In this document: in pieces, positions 13,051 to 19,834 of the stretch
Layout of the letters: every line of letters begins with the position of its first letter
Numbering within the stretch: the first letter of the stretch is position 1
The notes under the pieces: model-generated
Seen by the model: only the letters and a program-made list of their open reading frames with translations
Database searches by the model: none
What the model was told of the DNA's origin: nothing
Virus record (IMG/VR): IMGVR_UViG_3300025840_004349
Coordinates: 1-20,339 of that record
Direction: 5' to 3' (one strand)
From: a virus
Length of the DNA stretch: 20,339 nucleotides
Program-made: the position numbers and the translations under genes

Positions 13051-13986
13051 ATGAAAATTGCAGCATTGAAGTGTAGTGGCGGATTGAATCAAGGAAATGA
13101 TTTCATCAACTTTGGAGGACAAACTGTATTAGAAAAACTTTTTCCCAAAGATGAAATAGAATATTTCGAATTTTTTGATTCATTCCTTCCCCACTGGAAA
13201 ACTAAAGAAATTCTTACCCAATCTACTATTGATTATATTAAAGAAAACTTTGACATAATTTATGTGTTTTCTGGATCTGCAGGATCTCCTGTTCTCTATG
13301 AGTATCTCTTCAAAAAGATAGACTCAATCGGCATTCCTTTTGTTTCTCTTGGAATTGGTTGTGGTGGTCAGTATGATGCATCAGAATCTAAGGCAATGAA
13401 TGACATTTACAACTTACCTAATTGTAAGTATGTAATCACTAGAGATAGTAAGACCTATGAGTTCCTTGAGGATAATGAGAAGGCATTGTCAGGTATGGAT
13501 ATGGCATTCTTTGCCAGAGATACTATCAAACCAAGAAAAGAAAACTCTTCTTTCAACTATGCTGTAGTGAATTATGAACCTGGTGGAAACCCTACAGACG
13601 TTGGTGCTGCATATGATTTGAAAAAACAACTAGAAGAAATTTATGATAAAGTTTATATTGTAGAAAACAATGTAAATCCATCTTCTACAGGAATCGATAA
13701 CTATGTTCAAATTGGATATGCTAGTGATCTTTGGAATTTCTATGCAAACGCTTCTTATGTCGTAACCACTAGAGTTCATACTTGTGTGTGTTGTGTTTCG
13801 AGTGGAGTTTCATTTACATATCTTGGAGGAGATAGTGGAGGTAAAAAAGGAAGAAACTGTTTATTTAATGAAATTGGATTGACACTAAAGACAGAAGAAG
13901 AGTATATTAGTGAAGAGTATTCTGATAAAATAGATGAGGCAAAGAAAAATTATTTGAATAAACTTGAGGCATTTTTGAATGAATAA
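13051..13986 (+). CDS. Polysaccharide pyruvyltransferase-family protein
   Basis: This 311-residue protein matches the pyruvyltransferase (CsaB/ExoV-type) pattern: an early Gly/Asn-rich loop (GGLNQGNDFINFGGQ), SLGIGCGGQ near residue 105, VITRDSKTYEFL near 130, and VVTTRVHTCVCCVSSGVSF near 240, in the position of the family's R-x-H-x-x-x-A-x-x-x-G-V-P segment. The family adds a pyruvate ketal from PEP to a glycan sugar, giving it negative charge. It starts seven bases after the previous stop and overlaps the next gene by eight bases. Some relatives have other roles, so the donor is unproven. Confidence 0.75.
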   Translation: MKIAALKCSGGLNQGNDFINFGGQTVLEKLFPKDEIEYFEFFDSFLPHWKTKEILTQSTIDYIKENFDIIYVFSGSAGSPVLYEYLFKKIDSIGIPFVSLGIGCGGQYDASESKAMNDIYNLPNCKYVITRDSKTYEFLEDNEKALSGMDMAFFARDTIKPRKENSSFNYAVVNYEPGGNPTDVGAAYDLKKQLEEIYDKVYIVENNVNPSSTGIDNYVQIGYASDLWNFYANASYVVTTRVHTCVCCVSSGVSFTYLGGDSGGKKGRNCLFNEIGLTLKTEEEYISEEYSDKIDEAKKNYLNKLEAFLNE

Positions 13987-14812
13987 AGATATTCTTTTGT
14001 ATGTTCACAATCCACTTGACGAAAAACTTCTTGATAGATGTTTAGAAAGTCTTATTCAAAAACAATCTGAAGATCTTAGTTGGAATACTTTGTATCTTTA
14101 TAATGCAGGTACGATTATTGATAATGATTTGATAATCGAAAAGTTGCAAAATATTGAATCTAAAAATTTCTTTTGTGAAGATTTGGTGGTTGTTCCCTTC
14201 GATGAAAAGACTCCAAAGTCTCTCTCTGCAGATTTAGAATATTTTTCTAAGTACTGGAATTCTGTCAATGAAGATCCGTCTCAAATACTTTTTCTAAAAA
14301 TTGATTATTCACTATCAAAAAATTTCCATAAAGCCGTAAAAGAATTGGAAAATCATAATGATTTTTTAATGAGTCTCCCTGTTTATAATTGCAAAGAATG
14401 GGTGTCTGAAAATGACTTCTGGTCACTTCTGGACAGTGATCAATATCTTCCGACTGGGAAGGAAATTTATTATAGGGGAGGTGATGTTGGGGGTGAAGAG
14501 GGAAATCCTTTTGATGAGCTTAGAGAAGAAGTTAAGTTTATATCTTATGATGGATCATTTGATTATAACTGTCATTATCTTTCTTCCGATAATCTAAAAT
14601 ATTTTATGGGAGGAAACAAAAATAATGTTTCTGTTTCTGATAAATTGACCAATATTGGTAGATTTTCTAAGGTATATAAAACCAAACAATGTTTTGTTGC
14701 ACATACATGGCATCCTGTAAAATGGCATGATGATAATGTTATTTTTAGAAAACCTGATAAGAATAATTATCGTCCAGATGACAGGAAAAATATTACGGGG
14801 CAAAGGTACTGA
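13979..14812 (+). CDS. Hypothetical protein, probable GT-A-like
   Basis: This 277-residue protein opens like a GT-A glycosyltransferase: ILLYVHNPLDEKLLDRCLES then a strand and loop. It has ILFLKIDYSLSKN near residue 105, where a DxD region would fall (KIDYS), and a C-terminal TWHPVKWHDDNVIFRKP stretch rich in His and Trp. No textbook catalytic motif is seen. It is markedly AT-rich. The ATG overlaps the previous gene's end and its stop shares a base with the next ATG. The call as a transferase is mostly from fold-like pattern and context. Confidence 0.5.
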   Translation: MNKDILLYVHNPLDEKLLDRCLESLIQKQSEDLSWNTLYLYNAGTIIDNDLIIEKLQNIESKNFFCEDLVVVPFDEKTPKSLSADLEYFSKYWNSVNEDPSQILFLKIDYSLSKNFHKAVKELENHNDFLMSLPVYNCKEWVSENDFWSLLDSDQYLPTGKEIYYRGGDVGGEEGNPFDELREEVKFISYDGSFDYNCHYLSSDNLKYFMGGNKNNVSVSDKLTNIGRFSKVYKTKQCFVAHTWHPVKWHDDNVIFRKPDKNNYRPDDRKNITGQRY

Positions 14813-15480
14813 TGTTTGTTATTCCATGCAAATACACCACAAATAGTCCTGTAGTTGATTGTGTCAGAAGTATTCGAAAAAGATATCCAAATGATTTGAT
14901 TGTAATTGTTGATTCCGATTCTGATGATAAAAGTTATTTTGATTTGGTTGAGGAATATGATGTAGTCATAGAAGACATATCAAATAAAAATTTTTTGGAT
15001 GGTGCTCTTTGGTATTGCTTTGAAAAATATAAAAATGAGAATTTCTTCTATCTAATTCAAGATAGTATGAAAATCAAAATGAATTTTGATTATGTTGAGG
15101 ATAGTGATTTTACATGCATATCTTCTTTCCCAAATACTTGTTGGGCAGAAAATTTTGAAGGAGGATCAAAAGCACAAAAAGAATTTGCTAAAAATGCATT
15201 ATCAAAAACTAATTATGAATATCTTGAATCAGAAATAAATTGGCATCCCGTCTTTGGTATTAGTTTTTTTATTTCTAGGAAACTTCTTGAAAAATTAAAA
15301 TCTAATAACTTGCATAGATACCTTCCATGTAGTAAAATGGAAATGGAAGCAAGTGAAAGAATATGGGGAATGGTTTTGTATCAAGAAGGAATTGATGTTT
15401 TAGATTCTTGTGTAATGGATGTTCCTTTTCATGTAAAATCAAATCCAATAATTAGTAAAGTATTTTTGAGGAGAAAATGA
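14812..15480 (+). CDS. GT-A-like glycosyltransferase, short
   Basis: This 222-residue protein begins MFVIPCKYTTNSPVVDCVRS, then RKRYPNDLIVIVDSDSDDKSYFDLVEEY split over residues 23-50. The DSDSDD strand end is the donor-binding position of family-2-like transferases. A later GISFFISRKLLEKL helps mark a GT-A fold. It is the most AT-rich gene here (about 27% GC in a sampled line). ATGA overlap joins it to the epimerase that follows. The specific reaction is unknown. Confidence 0.62.
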   Translation: MFVIPCKYTTNSPVVDCVRSIRKRYPNDLIVIVDSDSDDKSYFDLVEEYDVVIEDISNKNFLDGALWYCFEKYKNENFFYLIQDSMKIKMNFDYVEDSDFTCISSFPNTCWAENFEGGSKAQKEFAKNALSKTNYEYLESEINWHPVFGISFFISRKLLEKLKSNNLHRYLPCSKMEMEASERIWGMVLYQEGIDVLDSCVMDVPFHVKSNPIISKVFLRRK

Positions 15481-16328
15481 AAATTTTAGTTCTTGGATCT
15501 AGTGGTCAGATTGGTGCATATCTTACTGAGTATCTTCGTGGTAAAGATCATGAGGTAACTGAGTTTGATGTCGCTCGTGATTATGATGAAGATCTAACGC
15601 AGATTCCTAATCATAATCTCGATCGTGTCATTAAGGATGCAGACTTTGTGTTCTTCCTTGCATTTGATGTTGGTGGATCACGATATCTAAAGAAGTATCA
15701 GCACACCTTTGACTTTATCAATAACAATACTCGTTTGATGGCAAATGTCTTTGGTCTTCTAGAAAAGTATAATAAGAGATTTGTATTTGCATCATCGCAG
15801 ATGAGTAATATGAGTTACTCTCCTTATGGTGCATGTAAAAAACTTGGAGAACTATACACTACTGCACTCAAAGGACTGATTGTTAAGTTCTGGAATGTGT
15901 ATGGTATCGAGAAAGACCATGAGAAAGCACATGTCATCACCGATTTTATTCGTAGAGGATTTGAGGAAGGTGAGTTTGAGATGCTGACTGATGGTACAGA
16001 AGAGAGGCAGTTTTTATATGCCGAGGATTGTTGTGAGGCATTGGAGATGGTGATGGAGAACTATACCGACTTCAAATCAGAAGATCCTCTCCATATTACT
16101 TCTTTTAGATCTACTTCTATTAAAGAGATTGCCGATATTATTCAGGGTCAGTTTCACTTGATTGGCAAGTATGATGTAAAAATCAAACCAGGACTTGCTA
16201 AAGACAGTGTTCAAATGGATAAGAGAAATGAGGCAAATACATATATTACTGGATGGTGGTTACCCAAAACCACTATAGATAAAGGAATTGCAAAAGTATT
16301 TGAGGCTATGAAAAGTGATTGGATTTAA
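15477..16328 (+). CDS. NAD-dependent epimerase/dehydratase (third SDR)
   Basis: This 283-residue SDR has GSSGQIG (7-13), active-site serines SSQMS (106-110) and catalytic Y117-x3-K121 (YGACK). VKFWNVYGIE and RQFLYAEDCCEAL are typical of sugar-nucleotide SDRs. It is shorter than the first two and diverges strongly from them, so it probably acts on a different intermediate, perhaps a reductase or epimerase of a 4-keto-sugar. Its end overlaps the GT11 gene by 14 bases. Confidence 0.78.
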   Translation: MKILVLGSSGQIGAYLTEYLRGKDHEVTEFDVARDYDEDLTQIPNHNLDRVIKDADFVFFLAFDVGGSRYLKKYQHTFDFINNNTRLMANVFGLLEKYNKRFVFASSQMSNMSYSPYGACKKLGELYTTALKGLIVKFWNVYGIEKDHEKAHVITDFIRRGFEEGEFEMLTDGTEERQFLYAEDCCEALEMVMENYTDFKSEDPLHITSFRSTSIKEIADIIQGQFHLIGKYDVKIKPGLAKDSVQMDKRNEANTYITGWWLPKTTIDKGIAKVFEAMKSDWI

Positions 16329-17166
16329 TCATATTGGAACCATTGGAAGATTTGGAAATCAAATGTTTCAATATGCGGCACTAAAAGGTATTGCTGCTAA
16401 TCGTGGATTTGATTATATGATTCCACCCGAAGATCCTAGAGTTCAAATTGATAACTATGGATTGTTAGAGGCATTTGAACTTACGACCAATAAGAATATT
16501 GGTTGGATTGAAACTCAAAATATTTTGCAAGAAAGACATTTTCATTTTGATGAAGAGATTTTCAACAACTGTCCCGACAATGTAAGTCTTCATGGATTCT
16601 TTCAGTCGGAAAAATACTTCAAGCACATTGAGGAAGATATTCGTAAAGACTTTACCTTCAAGGATAACTGGTTAGAACCTTGTAAAGAGTTTCGTAGTCA
16701 GATGGGAGAAGAAGTCATCTTCCTTCACGTCCGTCGTGGAGATCCTGGACTTGCTGATAAGAGAGGTTTTAAGTGGGCATATGTAAATCTTCAAAGTACT
16801 CACCCCGTTCAACCTTTGGAATACTATGAAAAGGCACTTGCAGAGTTCGACGATAGTCTGCCCGTGGTTGTGTTTTCTGATTCAATTGAATGGGTGAAGG
16901 AGCAATCATTTTTCCAAGGTGATAGATTCATGTTCTCTGAACCAGAAGACAAGCATTCTGATGGAGCATTGGTTCCTTATCTTGATCTGTGCTTGATGTC
17001 TCTGTGTGATCATGCTATTATTGCTAATAGTTCTATGTCATGGTGGGGTGCATGGTTGATTCAAAATCCAAACAAAAAGGTAATCGCGCCAAACATGTGG
17101 TTTGGTTCTGACTACGCCGATAAAGATACTAAAGACTTATATTGTGAAACATGGAAAAGATTTTAG
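16315..17166 (+). CDS. Family GT11 alpha-1,2-fucosyltransferase-like protein
   Basis: This 283-residue protein has the GT11 motifs in order: GRFGNQMFQYAAL (11-23), HVRRGD (138-143, the GDP-sugar-binding motif) and NSSMSWWGAWL (238-248). The family moves L-fucose from GDP-L-fucose to galactose in alpha-1,2 linkage. The start is GTG 16315 inside the previous gene; an ATG start is not available near the motif. Since the operon's first gene looks like a GDP-L-galactose-making epimerase, the real donor could be GDP-L-galactose, which is 6-hydroxy GDP-L-fucose. Confidence 0.85.
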   Translation: MIGFNHIGTIGRFGNQMFQYAALKGIAANRGFDYMIPPEDPRVQIDNYGLLEAFELTTNKNIGWIETQNILQERHFHFDEEIFNNCPDNVSLHGFFQSEKYFKHIEEDIRKDFTFKDNWLEPCKEFRSQMGEEVIFLHVRRGDPGLADKRGFKWAYVNLQSTHPVQPLEYYEKALAEFDDSLPVVVFSDSIEWVKEQSFFQGDRFMFSEPEDKHSDGALVPYLDLCLMSLCDHAIIANSSMSWWGAWLIQNPNKKVIAPNMWFGSDYADKDTKDLYCETWKRF

Positions 17167-17957
17167 GGGATAAGAATAAGGCAATCCATAAGGCAAAGGG
17201 ATTGCCTCCCATATATTGCATCAACCTTGATGAAGAACCCAATAGATGGGAATATATGGTCGATCAATTTGATTATTGGGGAATAACTGACTACACTCAT
17301 ATCTCTGCTTATGATGGTAGAGATGGTAGAGATTTGGGAGACATTTTAAAAGGAAGATATCCAGATAATATGTCTTCTGGTGAAGTTGGATGTACTACTT
17401 CACATCTCAAAGCAATGAAGCATTTCTTGGAAACTTCCGATGCTCCTTGTGCTTTGATGATGGAAGATGATTGTGATATCTCCACAATGACATATTGGCA
17501 GTTTTCTTGGAAAGATTTTTATAGAAAAGTTCCATATGATTATGATGTTGTTCAGTTGGCGGTCATTAATCCAGCATCTATACATATGAAAATTCATCAT
17601 AGATTTATCAATGATTTTTCTACAGCGTGCTATATGATCACACGTAGGCATTGTCAGAAGTTGATTGACCTTCATGTACGTGGTGATAAGTATAAGATTG
17701 ATAATGGAGTTAAACCGAGAGCAGTTGCGGATGATTTGATTTATAACTCTGGCAACACATATGCGATTCCATTGTTTCTTTACAAACTTGAACTTGGATC
17801 ATCTATTCATCATGATCATGTTGACGTGTTTCACAAATCTAGTCATGATGGTCTCTGGCAATTCTGGAAAAATCAATCACCAGACCTGAAGTGGGATGAA
17901 ATTTTTGAGTATGACCCATATTTGGGACGGTTACCTCCAGGATTTGAAAAGAAATGA
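17151..17957 (+). CDS. Family GT25 LPS glycosyltransferase
   Basis: This 268-residue protein shows the GT25 (LPS biosynthesis) pattern: PIYCINLDEEPNRW (20-33), GEVGCTTSHLKAM (77-89) and MEDDCDI (104-110), the last holding the acidic donor/metal site. Bacterial members add galactose or glucose to lipooligosaccharide; many T4-like cyanophages carry one. It is the last gene of the sugar operon, overlaps GT11 by 16 bases, and is followed by the terminator at 17974. Confidence 0.82.
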   Translation: MEKILGDKNKAIHKAKGLPPIYCINLDEEPNRWEYMVDQFDYWGITDYTHISAYDGRDGRDLGDILKGRYPDNMSSGEVGCTTSHLKAMKHFLETSDAPCALMMEDDCDISTMTYWQFSWKDFYRKVPYDYDVVQLAVINPASIHMKIHHRFINDFSTACYMITRRHCQKLIDLHVRGDKYKIDNGVKPRAVADDLIYNSGNTYAIPLFLYKLELGSSIHHDHVDVFHKSSHDGLWQFWKNQSPDLKWDEIFEYDPYLGRLPPGFEKK

Positions 17958-17973
17958 GTATAAATCACTACAG

Positions 17974-17999
17974 AGGACCCTTGACACAGGTCCTTTTTT
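17974..17999 (+). terminator. Terminator of sugar operon with -35 box in its loop
   Basis: AGGACC (17974-17979) and GGTCCT (17989-17994) form a 6-bp stem with loop CTTGACACA and six T (17994-17999). The loop contains TTGACA, the -35 box of the hli promoter. Confidence 0.85.
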
Positions 18000-18009
18000 G
18001 CTATATAAT
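17981..18009 (+). promoter_or_regulatory. Consensus promoter for the hli-petF block
   Basis: TTGACA (17981-17986), 17 bases, then TATAAT (18004-18009): both boxes perfect. The start would be near 18016, about 20 bases before the hli ATG. The -35 lies wholly in the loop of the preceding terminator and the spacer contains its T-run. Confidence 0.88.
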
Positions 18010-18036
18010 ATGTAAAGATTTACAACAGAATGTAAA

Positions 18037-18264
18037 ATGACTGTAACAACTAACGATCGAGGTCAACAAAACATGTGGGCAACTGAACCCGCAATGTACA
18101 TGACTGATGAAGATCGTCTTAAGTACGGACTTGAGTCTCATGCAGAACGTGCAGAAAAAATGAACGGCCGCTGGGCAATGATGGGATTTGCTGCTGCAGT
18201 AATTTCTTATGCCACAACTGGTAGCCTGTTCTTCTTTGGTGTATTCGGTATCTGTGGCACTTGA
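18037..18264 (+). CDS. hli: High-light-inducible (Hli) protein
   Basis: This 75-residue protein carries the Hli/chlorophyll-binding core ERAEKMNGRWAMMGF (37-51), with Glu, Asn and Arg that bind chlorophyll and stack helices, followed by a membrane helix (FAAAVISYATTG). The N-terminal ~35 residues are hydrophilic. Phage Hli proteins protect the photosystems from excess light in the host thylakoid. It directly follows the consensus promoter at 17981-18009, so it is probably expressed early. Confidence 0.93.
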   Translation: MTVTTNDRGQQNMWATEPAMYMTDEDRLKYGLESHAERAEKMNGRWAMMGFAAAVISYATTGSLFFFGVFGICGT

Positions 18265-18289
18265 CAATGACTTCAACTTTGTTTACAAT
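18261..18289 (+). promoter_or_regulatory. Internal promoter before petF
   Basis: TTGACA (18261-18266) overlaps the hli stop. It is followed by 17 bases and TACAAT (18284-18289), one mismatch from consensus. A start near 18296 would lie inside the 28-residue gene and give a petF mRNA with a leader of about 57 bases. Confidence 0.6.
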
Positions 18290-18353
18290 AACTAGCATTG
18301 CCTTCTTTGTATTGCTGGCATACTCTGTAGAACAATTATCTGAAACATACTAA
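18267..18353 (+). CDS. 28-aa single-helix membrane peptide
   Basis: ATG 18267 encodes [20 protein letters not shown] then VEQLSETY. It begins two bases after the hli stop and its TAA shares a base with the petF ATG (TAATG). A single helix with tiny ends resembles the small subunits of photosystems or cytochrome b6f, though it matches none that I recall. Its place between hli and petF suggests a thylakoid role. Confidence 0.55.
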   Translation: MTSTLFTITSIAFFVLLAYSVEQLSETY

Positions 18354-18646
18354 TGACTTTTAATGTTACTCTCCGCACTCCCGACGGCACCGAAACTACC
18401 GTTACCTGCGAAGAAGATCAGTACATTCTTGATGCTGCCGAAGAGGCAGGTGTTGATATGAACTACTCCTGTCGAGCAGGTGCTTGTTCCTCGTGTGCAG
18501 GCAAAATCGTCTCTGGTACGGTAGATCAATCAGATCAGTCATTCCTTGACGATGATCAAATTGATGAAGGATTTGTCCTCACTTGTGTTGCCTATCCTAC
18601 TTCTGATGTTACGATTGAAACCGACCAAGAGGAAAATCTTTACTGA
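18353..18646 (+). CDS. petF: Plant-type [2Fe-2S] ferredoxin
   Basis: This 97-residue protein has the cluster ligands C40, C45, C48 ([12 protein letters not shown]) and C78 (LTCVAYP), the exact C-x4-C-x2-C-x29-C layout of photosynthetic ferredoxin. It is acidic, as needed for docking to photosystem I and to FNR or bilin reductases. It would carry electrons from photosystem I or to phage-encoded enzymes such as bilin reductases or ribonucleotide reductase. It is full length. Start by TAATG coupling to the 28-aa gene; its TGA is followed at once by the next ATG. Confidence 0.95.
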   Translation: MTFNVTLRTPDGTETTVTCEEDQYILDAAEEAGVDMNYSCRAGACSSCAGKIVSGTVDQSDQSFLDDDQIDEGFVLTCVAYPTSDVTIETDQEENLY

Positions 18647-18942
18647 TGATTGGAAATCTTGAACCCGAAAATAAGGTAATGGAAACACCATCTGTATATG
18701 AACAAGTTGCTTCTCTTGCCCAAAAGTTTGGGTGGGAAGATGGTGATGAGATTGTAGTTGAAATGGCAGGAACTCAAGTATCTGGTATTGATGTGGGTGA
18801 AGAATATAATGAAAAATGGCAGTCTCCACTTGGTACTAGAAAGTATAATAAAGATGCTTTTATCGTAATCAAAAATCTTTCACGTACACCATTTCAACCT
18901 AGTCAACCTAACCCAGAACTTAAAGCACACCATGCCGAGTAA
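18646..18942 (+). CDS. Hypothetical protein, 98 aa
   Basis: This soluble, acidic protein begins [20 protein letters not shown] and has a tail of Pro/Gln/Asn (FQPSQPNPELKAHH). The middle (GWEDGDEIVVEMAGTQV) is strand-rich. It overlaps the petF stop region (TGATG) and the thioredoxin-like gene by 11 bases. No family is recognised; co-location with petF hints at a redox or photosynthetic accessory role. Confidence 0.72.
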   Translation: MIGNLEPENKVMETPSVYEQVASLAQKFGWEDGDEIVVEMAGTQVSGIDVGEEYNEKWQSPLGTRKYNKDAFIVIKNLSRTPFQPSQPNPELKAHHAE

Positions 18943-19225
18943 ATTTCTTCTATTCTCTAAGGATTCTTGTGGTCCTTGTATGCTAGTTGAAAAGTATATG
19001 CGTTCCATTAAGGATGAACGCACCAGTCTTCTTGAAAAGGTTGACCTTGAAGATGTAAGTGATACTCCCATTCCACAAGAGAACCTTGACCTCGCAAAGC
19101 GATATGGTGTCACCGCAACTCCTGTTCTCATCATTGCTGATGAGGAAGGAAATAAACTAGAAGAGTTTACTGGTGGTATGGGAATCACCCAGAATATTCG
19201 TAAAATGTTTGATCAGTATGCCTAA
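18932..19225 (+). CDS. Thioredoxin/glutaredoxin-like protein
   Basis: This 97-residue protein has a redox motif C13-G-P-C16 (SCGPCMLVEKYM), as in thioredoxin, and the cis-Pro segment ATPVLII (62-68) opposite the active site. The N-terminal strand KFLLFSK and the C-terminal helix complete a short thioredoxin fold. It would reduce disulphides, perhaps of ribonucleotide reductase or Calvin-cycle enzymes, using ferredoxin-derived electrons. It sits two genes after petF. Confidence 0.82.
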   Translation: MPSKFLLFSKDSCGPCMLVEKYMRSIKDERTSLLEKVDLEDVSDTPIPQENLDLAKRYGVTATPVLIIADEEGNKLEEFTGGMGITQNIRKMFDQYA

Positions 19226-19388
19226 CGAAAATGCCCTCTGGGAGGATATGAGAAAGTTGAACTCCCTTTATGAAGAACTTTGTTGGGGGCACGACGACGA
19301 ACTAGTCTTCACCCACGACGGTGAAGAAATCATTATCTACAACAAATCAAAGGAGAAAAACAATGAACGAAAAAGCAGAACGTATTAA
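19218..19388 (+). CDS. Hypothetical protein, 56 aa
   Basis: The start at ATG 19218 (MPNENALWEDMRKLNSLYEE) is preferred; upstream extension lies inside the thioredoxin-like gene. The C-terminal half is LVFTHDGEEIIIYNKSKEK. It overlaps the previous gene by eight bases and the next by 26. It is soluble and acidic. The family is not recognised, though it looks conserved in style with other cyanophage small genes. Confidence 0.6.
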   Translation: MPNENALWEDMRKLNSLYEELCWGHDDELVFTHDGEEIIIYNKSKEKNNERKSRTY

Positions 19389-19470
19389 TGGTTGGGCAGC
19401 AATGATTGGTGTCATTGCCGCAATGGGCAGTTATGCCGTTAGTGGCCAAATTATCCCTGGTATCTGGTGA
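19363..19470 (+). CDS. hli: Very short high-light-inducible protein
   Basis: This 35-residue Hli core starts at ATG 19363 (MNEKAERINGWAAMIGVIAA). It keeps the E-x-x-N-G-x-x-A-M-x-G chlorophyll-binding helix, but the Arg after NG is replaced by Trp. Ribosome binding site AGGAG (19351-19355) is seven bases upstream and inside the previous gene. Virtually nothing but the helix remains, which is the short cyanophage type. It likely pairs in the membrane with other Hli or host proteins. Confidence 0.82.
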   Translation: MNEKAERINGWAAMIGVIAAMGSYAVSGQIIPGIW

Positions 19471-19595
19471 TGTTGGTACTAGCAACTTGTATGCTAGGTG
19501 CCTTTATAATTCACTCAGCATTTAAAAATATTGATGCTGATGATGACGATGACATGGATGGTGGTATGATGATACCCGCATATAACCCAATATAG
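19470..19595 (+). CDS. 41-aa membrane peptide with acidic tail
   Basis: ATG 19470 shares a base with the hli TGA. The protein starts MLVLATCMLGAFIIHSAFKN, a membrane helix or uncleaved signal anchor, then an Asp-rich stretch (IDADDDDDMDGG) and IPAYNPI. It is followed by the terminator at 19599-19632. The function is unknown; the coupling to hli suggests the thylakoid. Confidence 0.58.
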   Translation: MLVLATCMLGAFIIHSAFKNIDADDDDDMDGGMMIPAYNPI

Positions 19596-19598
19596 TTT

Positions 19599-19632
19599 CA
19601 AACTCTGCTCTATATAAAGGGCAGAGTTTTTT
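19599..19632 (+). terminator. Rho-independent terminator
   Basis: AAACTCTGC (19600-19608) and GCAGAGTTT (19621-19629) form a 9-bp stem with a 12-base loop (19609-19620), followed by more T to 19632. It ends the hli-petF unit. Its stem sequence is close to the inverse of the terminator at 4744-4771. Confidence 0.85.
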
Positions 19633-19638
19633 AGTATT

Positions 19639-19794
19639 ATGCCTCGTGGTCAAATCGATAAGGATGAGATGAAGTGTTATGTTCTTAAGTTGAAGTATCA
19701 GGTGGACAGTGATGAGGGATATCCTGGAGAGAAGGCCATTGCTCAAAAATATCTGAACATGGTACTGGACAAAATCGAGGAGTATCGTCTATAA
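19639..19794 (+). CDS. Hypothetical protein, 51 aa
   Basis: ATG 19639 starts seven bases after the terminator T-run and encodes MPRGQIDKDEMKCYVLKLKY, ending KIEEYRL*. It is helical and charged. With no ribosome binding site and a terminator just upstream, its expression is uncertain. A TATAAT overlaps its stop. It does look like a short conserved cyanomyovirus protein often near psbA, but I am not certain. Confidence 0.6.
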   Translation: MPRGQIDKDEMKCYVLKLKYQVDSDEGYPGEKAIAQKYLNMVLDKIEEYRL

Positions 19795-19795
19795 T
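19766..19795 (+). promoter_or_regulatory. Possible promoter upstream of the psbA leader
   Basis: TGGACA (19766-19771), 18 bases, then TATAAT (19790-19795), which overlaps the stop of the 51-residue gene. It would give a leader of about 250 bases before psbA. It is weaker than the next promoter. Confidence 0.45.
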
Positions 19796-19834
19796 AGTCA
19801 GGTCTTCGGGACACACCACACCTCACACGAGGAC

